The notes under the pieces: generated by a model
The model's database searches: none
Seen by the model: the letters and a program-made list of their open reading frames with translations, nothing else
What the model was told of the DNA's origin: nothing
Part shown: in pieces, positions 19,163 through 29,816 of the stretch
Layout of the letters: each line of letters opens with the position of its first letter
Numbering within the stretch: position 1 is the stretch's first letter
Program-made: the position numbers and the translations under genes
Assembly: GCA_019775845.1 (NCBI GenBank)
Contig: JADQAV010000002.1
Location: 1,116,001-1,180,000 of the forward strand
Source of the DNA: Myrmaecium sp. VS I D KN 1
Taxonomy: Eukaryota; Ascomycota; Dothideomycetes; Valsariales; Valsariaceae
Direction of reading: 5' to 3'
DNA length: 64,000 nucleotides

Positions 19163-21648
19163 CGTGAGTGGCGGAAAGACGGTGAGAGGTTTATAGAGCG
19201 GAATTGGACGAGGGAGCAGGGCGTATCATCAGGAGGTGAGTCTGGATTGAGAGGATGGGCGGTGACACAACGCAGTCCGGGCACTCGAGTTGATATGGAT
19301 GACGGCGGCTTTGTTCCTTATCTGAACCCCTGCAAGGCCGCACTGGCCGTTCACTTTCAGCCGGTTAGCGTCAGGCACTCAGGCTCGACCAGATACCGAT
19401 ACGCGCTTCCCCTCCAGGCTCCGTGGCTCCAGCTCTCCCGCCGTCGGGCGCTGGGCTGCAATCGTCCCGGTCCCACTGGAACGGGTGTTTGCTTACCAGG
19501 ATGCGGTCTTTTCTTGTTCACACGCTTGCTGCAGCCAGCCTTTGCGTCGTGCCGTGCGTACGGCAGTACTGTATGTCGTGGTTACGATACCGTTAAGGTA
19601 CCGTATGTACTGCACTTCGTACTACTAGCAGTACTATCTACTAGTAAGCAGCACTTTCACTACGACTGTGCTGAGCGTCCAATGTCAGACGGACTCGATG
19701 AGTCGTGCAGGCGGGAAAAAGCTGGAGAGTTGCCGATCGTGTCCAAGCGTCCTCGCTTGTCTTGTTTATGCCGACGATAGCCAGCGATGGGGAGAGCGTT
19801 CAGGGCGGTCCAGAGCGAGCGTTTTCCAGACCGCTAATGAAGTAACGTAAACGACGATAGACTGTAGCCGTTGCAACGATAAGGGAGAACAAAGTGTCTG
19901 GACGGGAATCGGGGGGCTGGGAAGGGCAAGCGAGGAAGAAAAAAAAAAGAGGGTGCGACCTTTGGATGCACAGCAGTAGCTTTATATGAGATCCTCCCGT
20001 ATGACACCAAGGTACGTGAAACCAGACAATCCCGTGGTCATTTATGACTGAGAAGCGACATGCCATTAGGTACTCCAAAGTACTCGTCATGCCCCTGGAT
20101 TGTGCAAGAAAAAAGAGTTATGGAGCCATCGTTCTTGTTGAGCACACCATCCCATCGACGAGTCGCGCGTCTTCGTCGACACACGCTCACCCCCCACCCT
20201 CCCACCAGCCCGCCAGTCTGGATCCATTTCCAGTGCCTTCGCAGGCTATCGACGAGCTACATACCTGCTAGTACCTTACGCTGCCCTCGCAACGTACCTT
20301 ATGTACCTCTCGTAGCATGTACTAGCTAAAGCAACCGACTACCTATTGCACTGCTATACCGGATGGATGACCGCTCTTTTCCCATCGAGCTCGCGCGTTA
20401 CCACTTCCAAGTTGGCTGTCGGCCCTGGTTCCTGACCAGCTTGTTAGCTGTTGATCGTATGTATGTACATAAATGCCGGCGTGTGGGCCGCTGGACCTTG
20501 CATGCGTCGCTCCCCCTGGATCAGCGAATCGCGGAAGCCTATCCGCCACGCGGCTTCTCCAGATGGGAGGCCCCGCTCCACATATTCCAAAAATGGACAT
20601 TCTTGAGGGGCTGCCTGCGGAGGGGAGAGGCCCACCCGGAGCCGAAACACACTGCCCTCCACTTCCCCCCCACCGTGAAGAGGTTGTTTGTTCTCGTCCT
20701 CCTCGGACTCCCCTCACCTCACACCTCGCAAGTCAAGAAAGAATCAAAGGAAAGATGTGCAGACAGACTGGCAAGCCTCAAGGACTACACGTATGACAGT
20801 AGAGATAGGTGCTCGGATCGAATCTATGGAGGCTCACCAGTACACGTTGCCCAAGTATGTAAGTAGCTGTCTGCTTGGATGAGCGCGGCGTTTCCACACA
20901 ACCCTCTTTTTGCTGCATCGAGGACGTCGGCAGGAAGCTCAGAATGGGGCGACGGGCCTCGGCATGGCTTGGAGCAACAGTTGTGAGGGGCTACCCGTTA
21001 CTCCGTCGCGTCGACTTCAGCTCCAACACCCCTCTTCCGCTGCAAAACAGCATCGCTGCTATAGCTCGACTCTCGAAGTCAACCCCTGCTGCCGAAAATC
21101 TTGTCTCATGGACGATTCGCACTCCACCGCCTCTATCATGCGGCCACAACCCCGCACAACCACAACCCAATCCTGTCTCGTATGCGGACCTTGAGACGAC
21201 GGATGAGAGAGTTTGTGACCGACTTGATCGGAAGCCTTCCGAAGTGTCTCGAGGTGGAGAACTGCTCGGTCTCTTGGAACTTCCATTCACGACGATGTCT
21301 TCGCAAGATTTTATGTAAGACTCTACGAACATGCCTGGTTCAGCGCTAGGTTGACTGGCATCGCACCAGTAAGATCTCCCGCAGCCCTACCCGCACGGCT
21401 CCGACTTCTCCGCTTTCAGGGAACATGGATGGGCGTTCAGACCCCTCATCAGAGTGAAACTTGACCCCTCGTACCTGAGAGGGGGACGTCTCGACGGTTA
21501 AAATCTCATAGTCATCACAGGCTTATCCCGCACACCTTGCATAACTTGCATAGGTTGCATCTCTACTCAGGTGATGCAAGCCAGTGACAGGTTCACACGA
21601 TTACGTGCAGACAGACAAGAAGTCCCCACCATTCTCAAGACAGCGTTG
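19163..21648. other. 2.5-kb intergenic region upstream of the Ecl1-family gene
   Basis: Between the 5' end of the Ecl1-family gene and the 3' end of EFM3, both minus. A 243-codon plus-strand frame (19049-19780) and others at 20363-21332 have no support. A short minus-strand uORF begins with an ATG at 19228. GTAC/TAC-rich patches occur at 19551-19640 and 20266-20330. I see no gene. Confidence 0.4.
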
Positions 21649-22994
21649 TCAGATGGCAAATGGGTCGAGACCCTCGCCGGAACGGACGACACTGACGATC
21701 CGGATCGGAGTGCTGGTGGGGTAAAAAGGCCCAGTCTGATGTGTTGTTGGAGCCGGGCTGTACTCAACGTCCTCCATACGGAATTGCCTTCGTTCTGTCG
21801 GTGAGGACGGATATCAGCCTTGTGGTTGGAGAGCGCCCCATGTGGCACGTAAGAGGGGGGGGCGCAGTTAACCCACCACACGCTTTGCTAAATGCCGCAA
21901 AGGTTTCTTCATTTCGTACGGTGGCGGCAATGAGAACCCTCAGAGTAGACTTCAGATCGAATAATTGTCCAATCGTCGAAACAAGTGCCGGTATGACACT
22001 CTTGTCGTAAGTCTGCCGTATGTGATTAGCAAGCCACCTGTGATTTAAGTGGGTACAAAGCCTCTTCGACTTACGACGTCCGCACCCAACACGACATCCA
22101 AGTCTTCTAAACCATGGTCTTCCAGGAACGTCGACCTATCGACCGGCCAGCCCCATTTGAGAGCTGCACACTTAACAACGCTATCATCATCGATGCTGTT
22201 CAGGAACAGGTTTGACCGTATCGCATCGACAACCGCTTCGTCGCCATCTGTTGCAAGAACTTGCTTCGCATCCAGGTGTCTAGCGCATAAAATGGAGATG
22301 ACGCCTGTACCAGCGCCCAACTCCATAACGTTGGCATTGCTGATTAGGGCTCGTCCCTGGTCGGTTCCACTGAGGTAACTGCCGAGATGTAAAGACGCTT
22401 CCCAGGTCCGCAAGCCCGTTGTACCGGAGCCAGAGATGACCGAACGTGCCTCTAGAAGAGTGACCCCGTTATCCGACGTCCCTACTGTCTCTCCGTCCCG
22501 TGGAAAAAAATAAGTCACGTAGGATTTTTGCTGGGCAGAAATCGCCTCTGAAGGAAGGGTAGAACTGAGCAGGTCTGACAAACAGGACATGAGGTCCTCA
22601 GATATTTCCTAGACAAAAAGAAAGAGATATTACTACGCATGCTTGGATATATTTACACATGTCGCGTGGTGAAAGATGACTCATGCACCAAGGAACAGGA
22701 AGCTAAGAAGCAAGAGAGAAGAAAGGCATCTGCACGGGGGCTGCATACATCCTCCTCTGGGTCCTCAATCGCCCTTTCAATACGTGAGACGAGCTGCTTC
22801 AGGACACGAAGCTGATACCGCTCGGAGGGCTGGAATTGAATAGCATCGCTATTAAAGAGATTCCGGTATATCCATGTCTGGACAGGCAGCCGCTTCAAGA
22901 TTCGAGGCTCAGGCCAGCGCAGCGACTCGAATTCTACGAGCTGGAAATACTGTCGTTTAACTATACGCAGTTCGTTTTCCGTGAGGCTGTCCAT
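21649..22994 (-). CDS. EFM3: Protein-lysine N-methyltransferase EFM3 (eEF2 lysine methyltransferase, FAM86-like)
   Basis: Four exons: 22749-22994, 22075-22608, 21877-22012 and 21649-21794; 353 aa. The FAM86-type N-terminal region (VQTWIYRNLF, YQLRVLKQLVSRIERAIEDPEED) leads into QQKSYVTYFFP and SGTTGLRTWEASLHLG. The seven-beta-strand methyltransferase core has motif I VMELGAGTGVISILCARHL, an acidic loop ATDGDEAVVDAI, DVVLGADV/TYD spanning intron 2, and LIAATVRNEETF. The last exon ends in GPFYPTSTPIRIV, typical of the family. In yeast EFM3 methylates eEF2 near its diphthamide region using S-adenosylmethionine. The continuity of GADVTYD across the splice site strongly supports the model. It shares a 354-bp divergent promoter with RPS24. 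Confidence 0.93.
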
Positions 22995-23348
22995 CCTGGC
23001 GTTTTGCAGGTGGTTGATTCCGACGTGCCCCGGAGGTTGAGGGTGCTGCAATCTGCAGTTTGTCGTGGTGGAAGCCACACGTCTTGGCGTTTCGCTTCTT
23101 TGGCGCTTGGCACACCGCACTCGAATTTCGAAGGGGCGGGCACTACCTCAGTTTTTGATCGTTCACGACCGACGGCCACCTCTGCGACGACAATCTCAAA
23201 CCCATCCACGGACTACTAATCAACCGTCTAGCTGTACGTCCATCCTCCCACACATTCATTCATACCACTTCCTTCTCGGAGGATATACCCAGCATAGAAG
23301 CGACATAGTCTGACAGCGCGTCCCAGTCCGTCCCCGTCCTCGCACAAC
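22995..23348. promoter_or_regulatory. Divergent promoter EFM3 / RPS24
   Basis: 354 bases separate the two start codons. No TATA box stands out; the RPS24 side is pyrimidine-rich (CATCCTCCCACACATTC and similar), as is common for ribosomal protein genes. It must carry both promoters. Confidence 0.55.
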
Positions 23349-23932
23349 ATGGCCGATTCGCAAGTCACTCTGCGCACGCGCAAGTTCATCCGCAACCCTC
23401 TTTTGGGCCGCAGGCAGATGGTTGTGTAAGTGCAGCCGTCCATGCTCCACCACATGGGTCGGGAGAAGAGCGTAGGAAACAGAAGTTCTGACGGGAATGT
23501 TGTCGACAGCGATGTCCTCCACCCCAACCGCCCCAACGTCTCCAAGGATGAGCTCCGTGACAAGCTTGCCCAGCTCTACAAGGCCGAGAAGGACTCCGTC
23601 TCCGTCTTCGGTTTCAGGACACAGTACGGTGGTGGCAAGAGCACCGGCTTCGCTCTCATCTACGACTCCAACGAGGCCATGAAGACTTTCGAGCCCCGGT
23701 ACAGGCTTGTCCGTTACGGTCTCGCCACCAAGGTCGAGAAGGCCAGCAGGCAGCAGCGTACGTATACCCTGAGTGTGGGAACGGTTTTGACCGGACGGAG
23801 AGAAGCATATGGAGGAGAGGGACAGTCCGCTGACATGGGTTACGAACAACAGGCAAGCAGCGCAAGAACCGCTCCAAGGAGCTCCGCGGTACGGCCAAGA
23901 CCAAGGGTGCGAAGAAGAACAAGAAGGAGTAA
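23349..23932 (+). CDS. RPS24: Cytosolic small-subunit ribosomal protein eS24
   Basis: Three exons: 23349-23425, 23510-23757 and 23853-23932; 134 aa, the normal family length. It reads [19 protein letters not shown], then [19 protein letters not shown] across intron 1, [20 protein letters not shown], and a basic tail [17 protein letters not shown] across intron 2, ending KGAKKNKKE. eS24 is a structural 40S protein important for early pre-18S rRNA processing. The introns (84 and 95 bp) have canonical ends. I looked for a snoRNA in them and saw no C/D box pair. Confidence 0.98.
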
Positions 23933-24859
23933 GGGACGAAAAGCTTTTGATGTTTCCAGTCAAGATGCGGGTTCGGACGGCTACACGGTTCATTTGGAGC
24001 ATTGTGTTCAGGGTGGCGGGAAAGCCGACGGAAGCGGCATTAAAATTCTCATGTACATCTCCGTACTCCGCCTGATCCACAAGATTTTTCATACGATTGG
24101 GGAACGATGCTGGCGTTATGAGATATCATGCATTTCTCTTCTGTCTGTCGGTCGGACCTGCACCTTGCATAGCATACGAAAACGCACGTCTTCTCTTATT
24201 TTCCCTCCGCAGGGTTGACGCCTTCCATGAGCGACCAGAGCTACAGCCATCACCGACCGAATCCGACTTTTGACGAAGCCAACGACGCCGCCTCTTGCCT
24301 GCCGAATGATAGCCCTCCTGGTTTTCACTGTTCCTTACTTCTGTCTACCCATCGTCACTCGCACTTCCTCCTACCTGACATGTTCACTCCTTGCCCTGAC
24401 ACGCCGCAACCACTCTCAGCTGTTTTTTCACTCTGCCTTACACATGGAGATAGCCGGTATCATTCTCTCCGGCTTCTGTTAGCACACCGAGCATCCGCTG
24501 CACTGGAGATAGAATGAATAAGCAAGCACAAAGCCAGGGGTTTAGCACGGTTACATGTGCAAGATACCCTTCTTTCAGTTATTTACTAATGAAAATGTGC
24601 TGATGAGGTATCGCGCTCAGCAGACCATGCTTTCTTATTCGTGATATTCGTACAGGGCGATCTGTCTGTCCCTAATGGCATTTTCCCTCCATAATCGCTT
24701 TCGAAGGGGAAGGGATCGATTTGGAAAGGGGGGGTATCTCTGTAATTCTCGTTCTCTCTCGTTCGTCCTTACGAACCCATTGGTTCAACTGTGGTAACTA
24801 TTTGTCGTTTTCATCATGAATATGGAGATTCACTCCATGATAGCAGTCGCTTGCTGCTG
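23933..24859. other. Convergent intergenic region RPS24 / VPS72
   Basis: 927 bases between two gene ends. Only short frames are seen. It is interpreted as 3' UTRs and terminators of both genes; no discrete terminator motif is evident. Confidence 0.5.
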
Positions 24860-24896
24860 CTACTGCTGCTGCTGCTTCTGCTGCTGCTGCTGCTGA
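24852..24896. repeat. CAG/CTG repeat at the VPS72 3' end
   Basis: An interrupted CTG run (CAG on the gene strand) encodes the terminal glutamine tract of VPS72 and continues past the stop, which is itself TAG inside the run. Confidence 0.8.
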
Positions 24897-27349
24897 AACG
24901 GATGTTGCATCGGCCGCGGTGGCTGTGCAAAAGGCTGCTGACTTTGGGGTTGCCCCAACGGCCTCGTGCTAGGAGGGGCAGCGGCAATACCGTGTTGCAA
25001 TCCCTGTCCATAATGCTGAGGTTGCTGTCCGCCGAACGATGGCTGTCCAGCCGGCTGTGGCTGTGGCTGTTGTTGCTGCTGCTGCTGGGCCGCCATCTTT
25101 TCCCTTTCGATCTTCTCTTTCTCCTCCCGCTCCCTTCTCAGCTTCTCCACCTCCACCTTCCTTTCCTCCTCCAGCTCCTGCAAGCTCCTTACCTTACTTG
25201 GGTCCGCGAAGCCCGATGGTACGCCTGCTGCAGGCGTGCCGTCCCAGCCCGCTGCCTTCGGTTCCGCTTTTTCCTTTGCTCCTTCACTGCCTTGCGCCTT
25301 ATCGGCATCGATCTTCGACTCGTTGGTCGCCGTAGCGGGAGGAGTCGTCGGAGGGGCCAGCCCGACATAGCAGCCCAGCACCTTATTCCACCGGAACTCA
25401 CCCTTGACCAGGCGTCGCAGACATCCGAACGCCCAGCGATCGGCATACCCCAGTTTTGTGACGGGGTCCCGGTACCTCGCCGGCTTCGACGTGACGACGC
25501 ACATATTTGTGCTCCTGGCATGTCGGCTGATGGTCAAGCGGGTTGGAGGGACGTAGTTGGGCGTGTTAGGATTATATGCCGCGCTTACATCCGAGTAACG
25601 GTCGTAGGCATTCTCCGCTTCGGGTTCTGGCGATGACGGTGGAGACGGTAGGACGCTGAAGAGAGCGCTCAGAAGCATGTCTTTGTCGGTAGATGCTTTG
25701 ACACGGCCACCGCCGCTGGAGCCACTGTAGGCGGAGAGAGCTGGAAAGTTCTCGAGGGTGAGTAGAGTTCGACTTGCAAGTTCCAGCATGGGACGTGAAC
25801 AAGGTGCAGGAGAAGTATCAGAAGTTTTGGGGGTCGCAAAGTGGGCATGGCCGGGGCCTGGTTGAGGAGCGGTGGATGCTGGTTTGGCGTGGGACTCAGT
25901 GCTCAAATCGCGCTGGGAGGTGGGCAGATCTAGGTTTTGAACTATAGGATTTGACGATTCGGCCACAACAGGCTGTGTCGAAGGTTCGGGAGGCGGCGTG
26001 GCCGGTTTAGGTGCATTCGGATTTGCCCAATCATCGATCCCCCATAGAAGACCCGGCATCTCTGGAGGTGCAAACATGATGTTGGTGTACGGTGGAGGCC
26101 GGATAATTGTAGCCGGTCCTGATGACGGAGGTATAGACGCGGCTGTAGAAGGTGGCGCTGAATGTGAAGAGGATGATGCTGCTGTCGAAGCTCCCGGCTC
26201 CGGCATCGAAGCTATGCTCGTTGGAGGTGGTTCTGAGAGTGACGCTGGGGGAGGAGGCAACTCGGGCGGCGGGGCGGATGGCTTCTGCAAGTCCGTAAAA
26301 GGAGACACCTCGTCAGCTCCATTCCCGCGCATGGAGACGTTCTGTGGTACCACAGATTGTTTTGCTGCATCCTTAGCAGCTTCCCACTCCCGCTCGGCCT
26401 CTTCGATTTGTTTCTGGAGTTCTTCCTTATTGGCATCCCTGCCCGACCTGATAAGCCTATCATCTTTCCATATGCCTGGGCCACTGTAGAATCTGATGAA
26501 TGGCCCGTCCAGCTTGCGATTCTTCAAAGCGTCGAGGCGTGCCTGACGCTCGGTCGCTTTCCGTTCTTCTTCCCGCTCCCAAGCATTCAAGCTTTTACTA
26601 TTTCGCTTTTCGACCTTTTTCGCTTCCGCTAGGCGATCCTCCTGCGTCAGCACGACTTTCGGTTTTGCTGCTCTTTTCCGCTCTTCTGCAGCCCGCATTA
26701 TAGCCACCGTGCTTAGTCGATGCTGCTCCTTCTCTTTCAGCCGTTCGTGTATCATTTCTTTATTCTTTACAGTCAACTTTCGTGACGAGGTACGAACTGG
26801 ACCATCCTCCTGTGTCGGGAGCCAGGAAGCTCGCTCTGATTTCTTTCGCGGCCGAGATGTGGGCTCGACGGGCGTGGTAGGGGTCTGCGACGTGGAAGGG
26901 GTATCCGCTCTGGGTTTCTTGGTGGGTTTTCGCGTTGCAAGGAGTTGGGAGAAAGGATCTTGAGCCTTGCGCTTCTTTGCGAGCTTCTCTGCGCGTTCCT
27001 CTTTCCGCAAGGCCTTCTCGCCAGCTTCCTCGTCCTCGTCACCCTCGTCCTCGTCCTCGTCGGAAGAGGATTCCAGCGGAATATCCCCCTGATCATCCGC
27101 ATCTTCGAACTCTTCATCATCTGGTAGCTCTTTCCAGTGTGACTCGTCGTAGAATTCTTTAGCTTGTTCGTCCTCTTCCAGTCCCAGGTCGTCTTCGCGA
27201 GCTTGTGCTAGTAGAATAGACATGCGGCTTCCGGCATTAGACCGTCGCGCGCGCGAAACCACCATGGATGGCTCGTCATTACTTGACGGACTCTCCGAAG
27301 CGTCATCGTCGTCGGGAACGGAGACGTCGCGCGTTTCGCTGTCCGTCAT
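24860..27349 (-). CDS. VPS72: SWR1 complex subunit Vps72 / YL1
   Basis: Single exon, 829 aa. The YL1 N-terminal region has RRSNAGSRMSILLAQA, then EEDEQAKEFYDESHWKELPDD, an acidic block of Asp/Glu (about residues 80-110), and GPFIRFYSGPGIWKDD. A proline-rich linker (about 330-600) precedes the YL1 C-terminal domain at about 625-665: KPARYRDPVTKLGYADRWAF, CLRRLVKGEFRWNKVLGCYVG. A charged coiled-coil stretch and a long Gln/Pro-rich tail finish the protein. Vps72 binds H2A.Z-H2B and helps the SWR1 remodeller deposit H2A.Z. The tail is much richer in glutamine than in yeast and is coded by CAG repeats. The ATG at 27349 gives an acidic N-terminus as expected. It diverges from the PUF gene across 2.5 kb. 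Confidence 0.94.
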   Translation of the reverse strand: MTDSETRDVSVPDDDDASESPSSNDEPSMVVSRARRSNAGSRMSILLAQAREDDLGLEEDEQAKEFYDESHWKELPDDEEFEDADDQGDIPLESSSDEDEDEGDEDEEAGEKALRKEERAEKLAKKRKAQDPFSQLLATRKPTKKPRADTPSTSQTPTTPVEPTSRPRKKSERASWLPTQEDGPVRTSSRKLTVKNKEMIHERLKEKEQHRLSTVAIMRAAEERKRAAKPKVVLTQEDRLAEAKKVEKRNSKSLNAWEREEERKATERQARLDALKNRKLDGPFIRFYSGPGIWKDDRLIRSGRDANKEELQKQIEEAEREWEAAKDAAKQSVVPQNVSMRGNGADEVSPFTDLQKPSAPPPELPPPPASLSEPPPTSIASMPEPGASTAASSSSHSAPPSTAASIPPSSGPATIIRPPPYTNIMFAPPEMPGLLWGIDDWANPNAPKPATPPPEPSTQPVVAESSNPIVQNLDLPTSQRDLSTESHAKPASTAPQPGPGHAHFATPKTSDTSPAPCSRPMLELASRTLLTLENFPALSAYSGSSGGGRVKASTDKDMLLSALFSVLPSPPSSPEPEAENAYDRYSDVSAAYNPNTPNYVPPTRLTISRHARSTNMCVVTSKPARYRDPVTKLGYADRWAFGCLRRLVKGEFRWNKVLGCYVGLAPPTTPPATATNESKIDADKAQGSEGAKEKAEPKAAGWDGTPAAGVPSGFADPSKVRSLQELEEERKVEVEKLRREREEKEKIEREKMAAQQQQQQQPQPQPAGQPSFGGQQPQHYGQGLQHGIAAAPPSTRPLGQPQSQQPFAQPPRPMQHPFQQQQQQKQQQQ

Positions 27350-29816
27350 GTCGGAGGTTCCAATATGGCTACGGCCTAGTAAAAACGCCTAGGCGATAGG
27401 AAGGTGCTCGTTGCGGAGAGAGAAATGAATAAGCCCAGGGAGACACGAGTGTGCCGTAACCGGGTGCGCAGGAATCCGGGAGTATCCTGCGTGCAGCTTG
27501 TCGGTACGCGGGAGACTTCCGGGGTGCCTGGAGGAAGGTGACGGTGAGGCGCCAAGGCAGAGACGCGCGACGCAAGTTGCTCATCGTCCGCGACGAGCTC
27601 CCGCAGTTCACGCTAGTCCGCATACGAAGGGTAACCAGGGACGCCTCGGCCGATCGTAAACAAGACGAGGGCTTCTCTGACCAGGACAAGGCTGGAGGAT
27701 TTGGTTCAAGCCACGGCGACCAGAGGCTTCCAGGTTTAGTCACACATCCCATACGGAGCCTCGTCCCAACGCCTCTGTGGGGAGGGTGTCTACAGGTTCA
27801 CCCACGTTAATACTATAGACATGATGTGTATACTGGTACACAAAAACTATTATGTAGGTAGTACGGTACAGGCCAGATGGAACAGAATACTTTCTTTTGA
27901 CGAATGCCAGGCCAAATTGTGCGTGAGCGGAGGAGAGCTCGGATTGGGTGCTGTCATTCATGCTGTGCTCGTATGTATGCACATATGCCTGTTGCTCCGA
28001 GGCTATTTCCTATCCTTTGCAATTGCCTTGAAGCGGGCGGTCGTATTTCATAACTTAGTGGTGGTGGTGGTGCGTTGCCGTGACCTGCGATCTCGAAGAC
28101 GAGGGCGACGGTCTATTTGGGGAAGGGCTTTGATAGTCCGCTCCGAGACGGTCACATGAACTACCTTAAGAAGCGTGATAAGAAGCGTGAGCAGCACAGT
28201 TGGGGAGGCAGAGCAATTTGTTGTCGGGGAGTAGGGATGTCTGGGGAAAGCCAAAGTTGATGCCAACGCTAAACTCTGGAACTTCAAGTCCGCGTCATAT
28301 TGCTCTGCGGTGCGGTGGACTTCGGTAATGTAGCGGAAGCAGCTGGAGGCGAGCGGCGGTGGATGACCCGCGGTACGGGGATGGAATTGTTATGCTGGAA
28401 GCGCCCTCTCGTGTTTCAGGTTCGTGATGGCAACTTCGCACGACCAGTCAGGCCCGCGACACCGCGTCCGCCGAGGTTCCGCTTGAACCAGCTTGAATTG
28501 GCTTGCTAACGACCGATTACAGCCGATGAAGGACGGAGGGAGGACACTTATTGTTTGAATAGGGAGCAGATAAATTTAATGAATAGGAAGGGTCGGTACG
28601 AACGTACGTACAAAGAATAGCGTCTCCCCTTGCTCGCGTGCTTCGTTTCTTCCTGGTTCGACCGGGAGGATGTCCATCTGTACCTGTGGAGGGAGGGGGG
28701 GAGGGGGGAGAGGGAAGTTTGTACCCGTAGTAGTGCATACTATTTGCTCAATTACTATTGTTTTCCTTCTAAGTTCACCACTCGGCGCCGCTGATGTTGT
28801 GCGGTTCCGGCTTGCGATTTGAGACTCCGAGGGGCGTAAACTTTTAAATATACGTGACGGGCGTTAGTAGCTTTGGTTGCTGTGCTGTGTACTGTAGGTA
28901 GGTAGCGGACCGGCTTGACGATGATGCTCCGCCTTGCCTGCGTGCCTGCCCTGACCTTGTCCGCGCGCGCCGCCATCGATTCGCTCCATCAACGGCTCCC
29001 TCTTCCGACCCAGAACCTTGCAACACCACCGCTACTTACTTACCGATCAACAACCATCCCTTTCGCCCTCCTGCCACCTCTCTCTCGTCCATAACACGCT
29101 CTCTCTTGCACTCCTCTCACGCCGTATTCGTAATACTATCTGTCCTTTCTCCAGGCCTGTGTCTTCTGGCTTGTCTATTGCGGAGACGCAGTTCCGGTTC
29201 TTGTATCTTATTCACAGCCCCCCTTCCGGACCGCCCAACCTCTCCATCCGTCCTGCTGAGCGAACGGCCGTTTCTCCAAACCAGCAATTCTCCTCTTACG
29301 CATCGTGTTGCCGCTCCTCCGCCGTCCTTGCTCGACTCGAACCGCTTCGATTGCTTACATCGCCCTTGTCGCTCGTAGAGGTCCTCCTCGACGCGAATAC
29401 AGTATCCTTTCTCCGCGAGCCGGTACACGCGCAGCTTGGAGCCAAGGTGGTTTTGCGGGTTTGTAGCATCAGTTGTCTCTTTATCTGAGCCCTCGGATAT
29501 TTGCTGGCATACGGTCCTCCGTGTGGTCCGATCGTCGTCCAAGCTCCTCTTCCGATTCACAACAACTGTAGGGCTGGCTTGGCCAGAGTCGTCATCCCCA
29601 TAAGCATTTCGGACTTCCGTCTAGGATCGAGCGGACTGCATATTACTACCATATCTGGCCTCTTAAGGCATATTGCAGCTGCGATTGCCCTCCTTTAGCC
29701 GACGCCGACCACCCTCTTACCGCTGTTTTTGGTTCGAAACTAGAACGGCCACGACGGGATATACCTCGTCAGCTCGGAAGCTTCTCAAACAGTAATCGGC
29801 TAGTCTGTAATATATA
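27350..29816. promoter_or_regulatory. 2.5-kb divergent region VPS72 / PUF with ATG-free leader
   Basis: Short, unsupported frames only. On the plus strand the stretch 28927-29816 contains no ATG at all and is rich in C and T, which suggests it is largely the 5' leader of the PUF gene. The left part should carry the VPS72 promoter. The plus-strand frame at 29018-29488 has no ATG and is therefore not a gene candidate. Confidence 0.5.

Noticed and set aside
19049-19780. 243-codon plus-strand frame
   Set aside because: It starts antisense to Ecl1-family exon 1, has no motif and runs into GTAC-rich intergenic DNA.
23426-23852. Intronic snoRNA in RPS24
   Set aside because: Introns of ribosomal protein genes often host snoRNAs, but no paired C/D or H/ACA boxes are visible here.
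29018-29488. 156-codon plus-strand frame
   Set aside because: It has no ATG at all and lies in the probable PUF leader.
29730-29745. TTGGTTCGAAACTAG resembling a tRNA T-loop
   Set aside because: No matching acceptor, D or anticodon arms around it.
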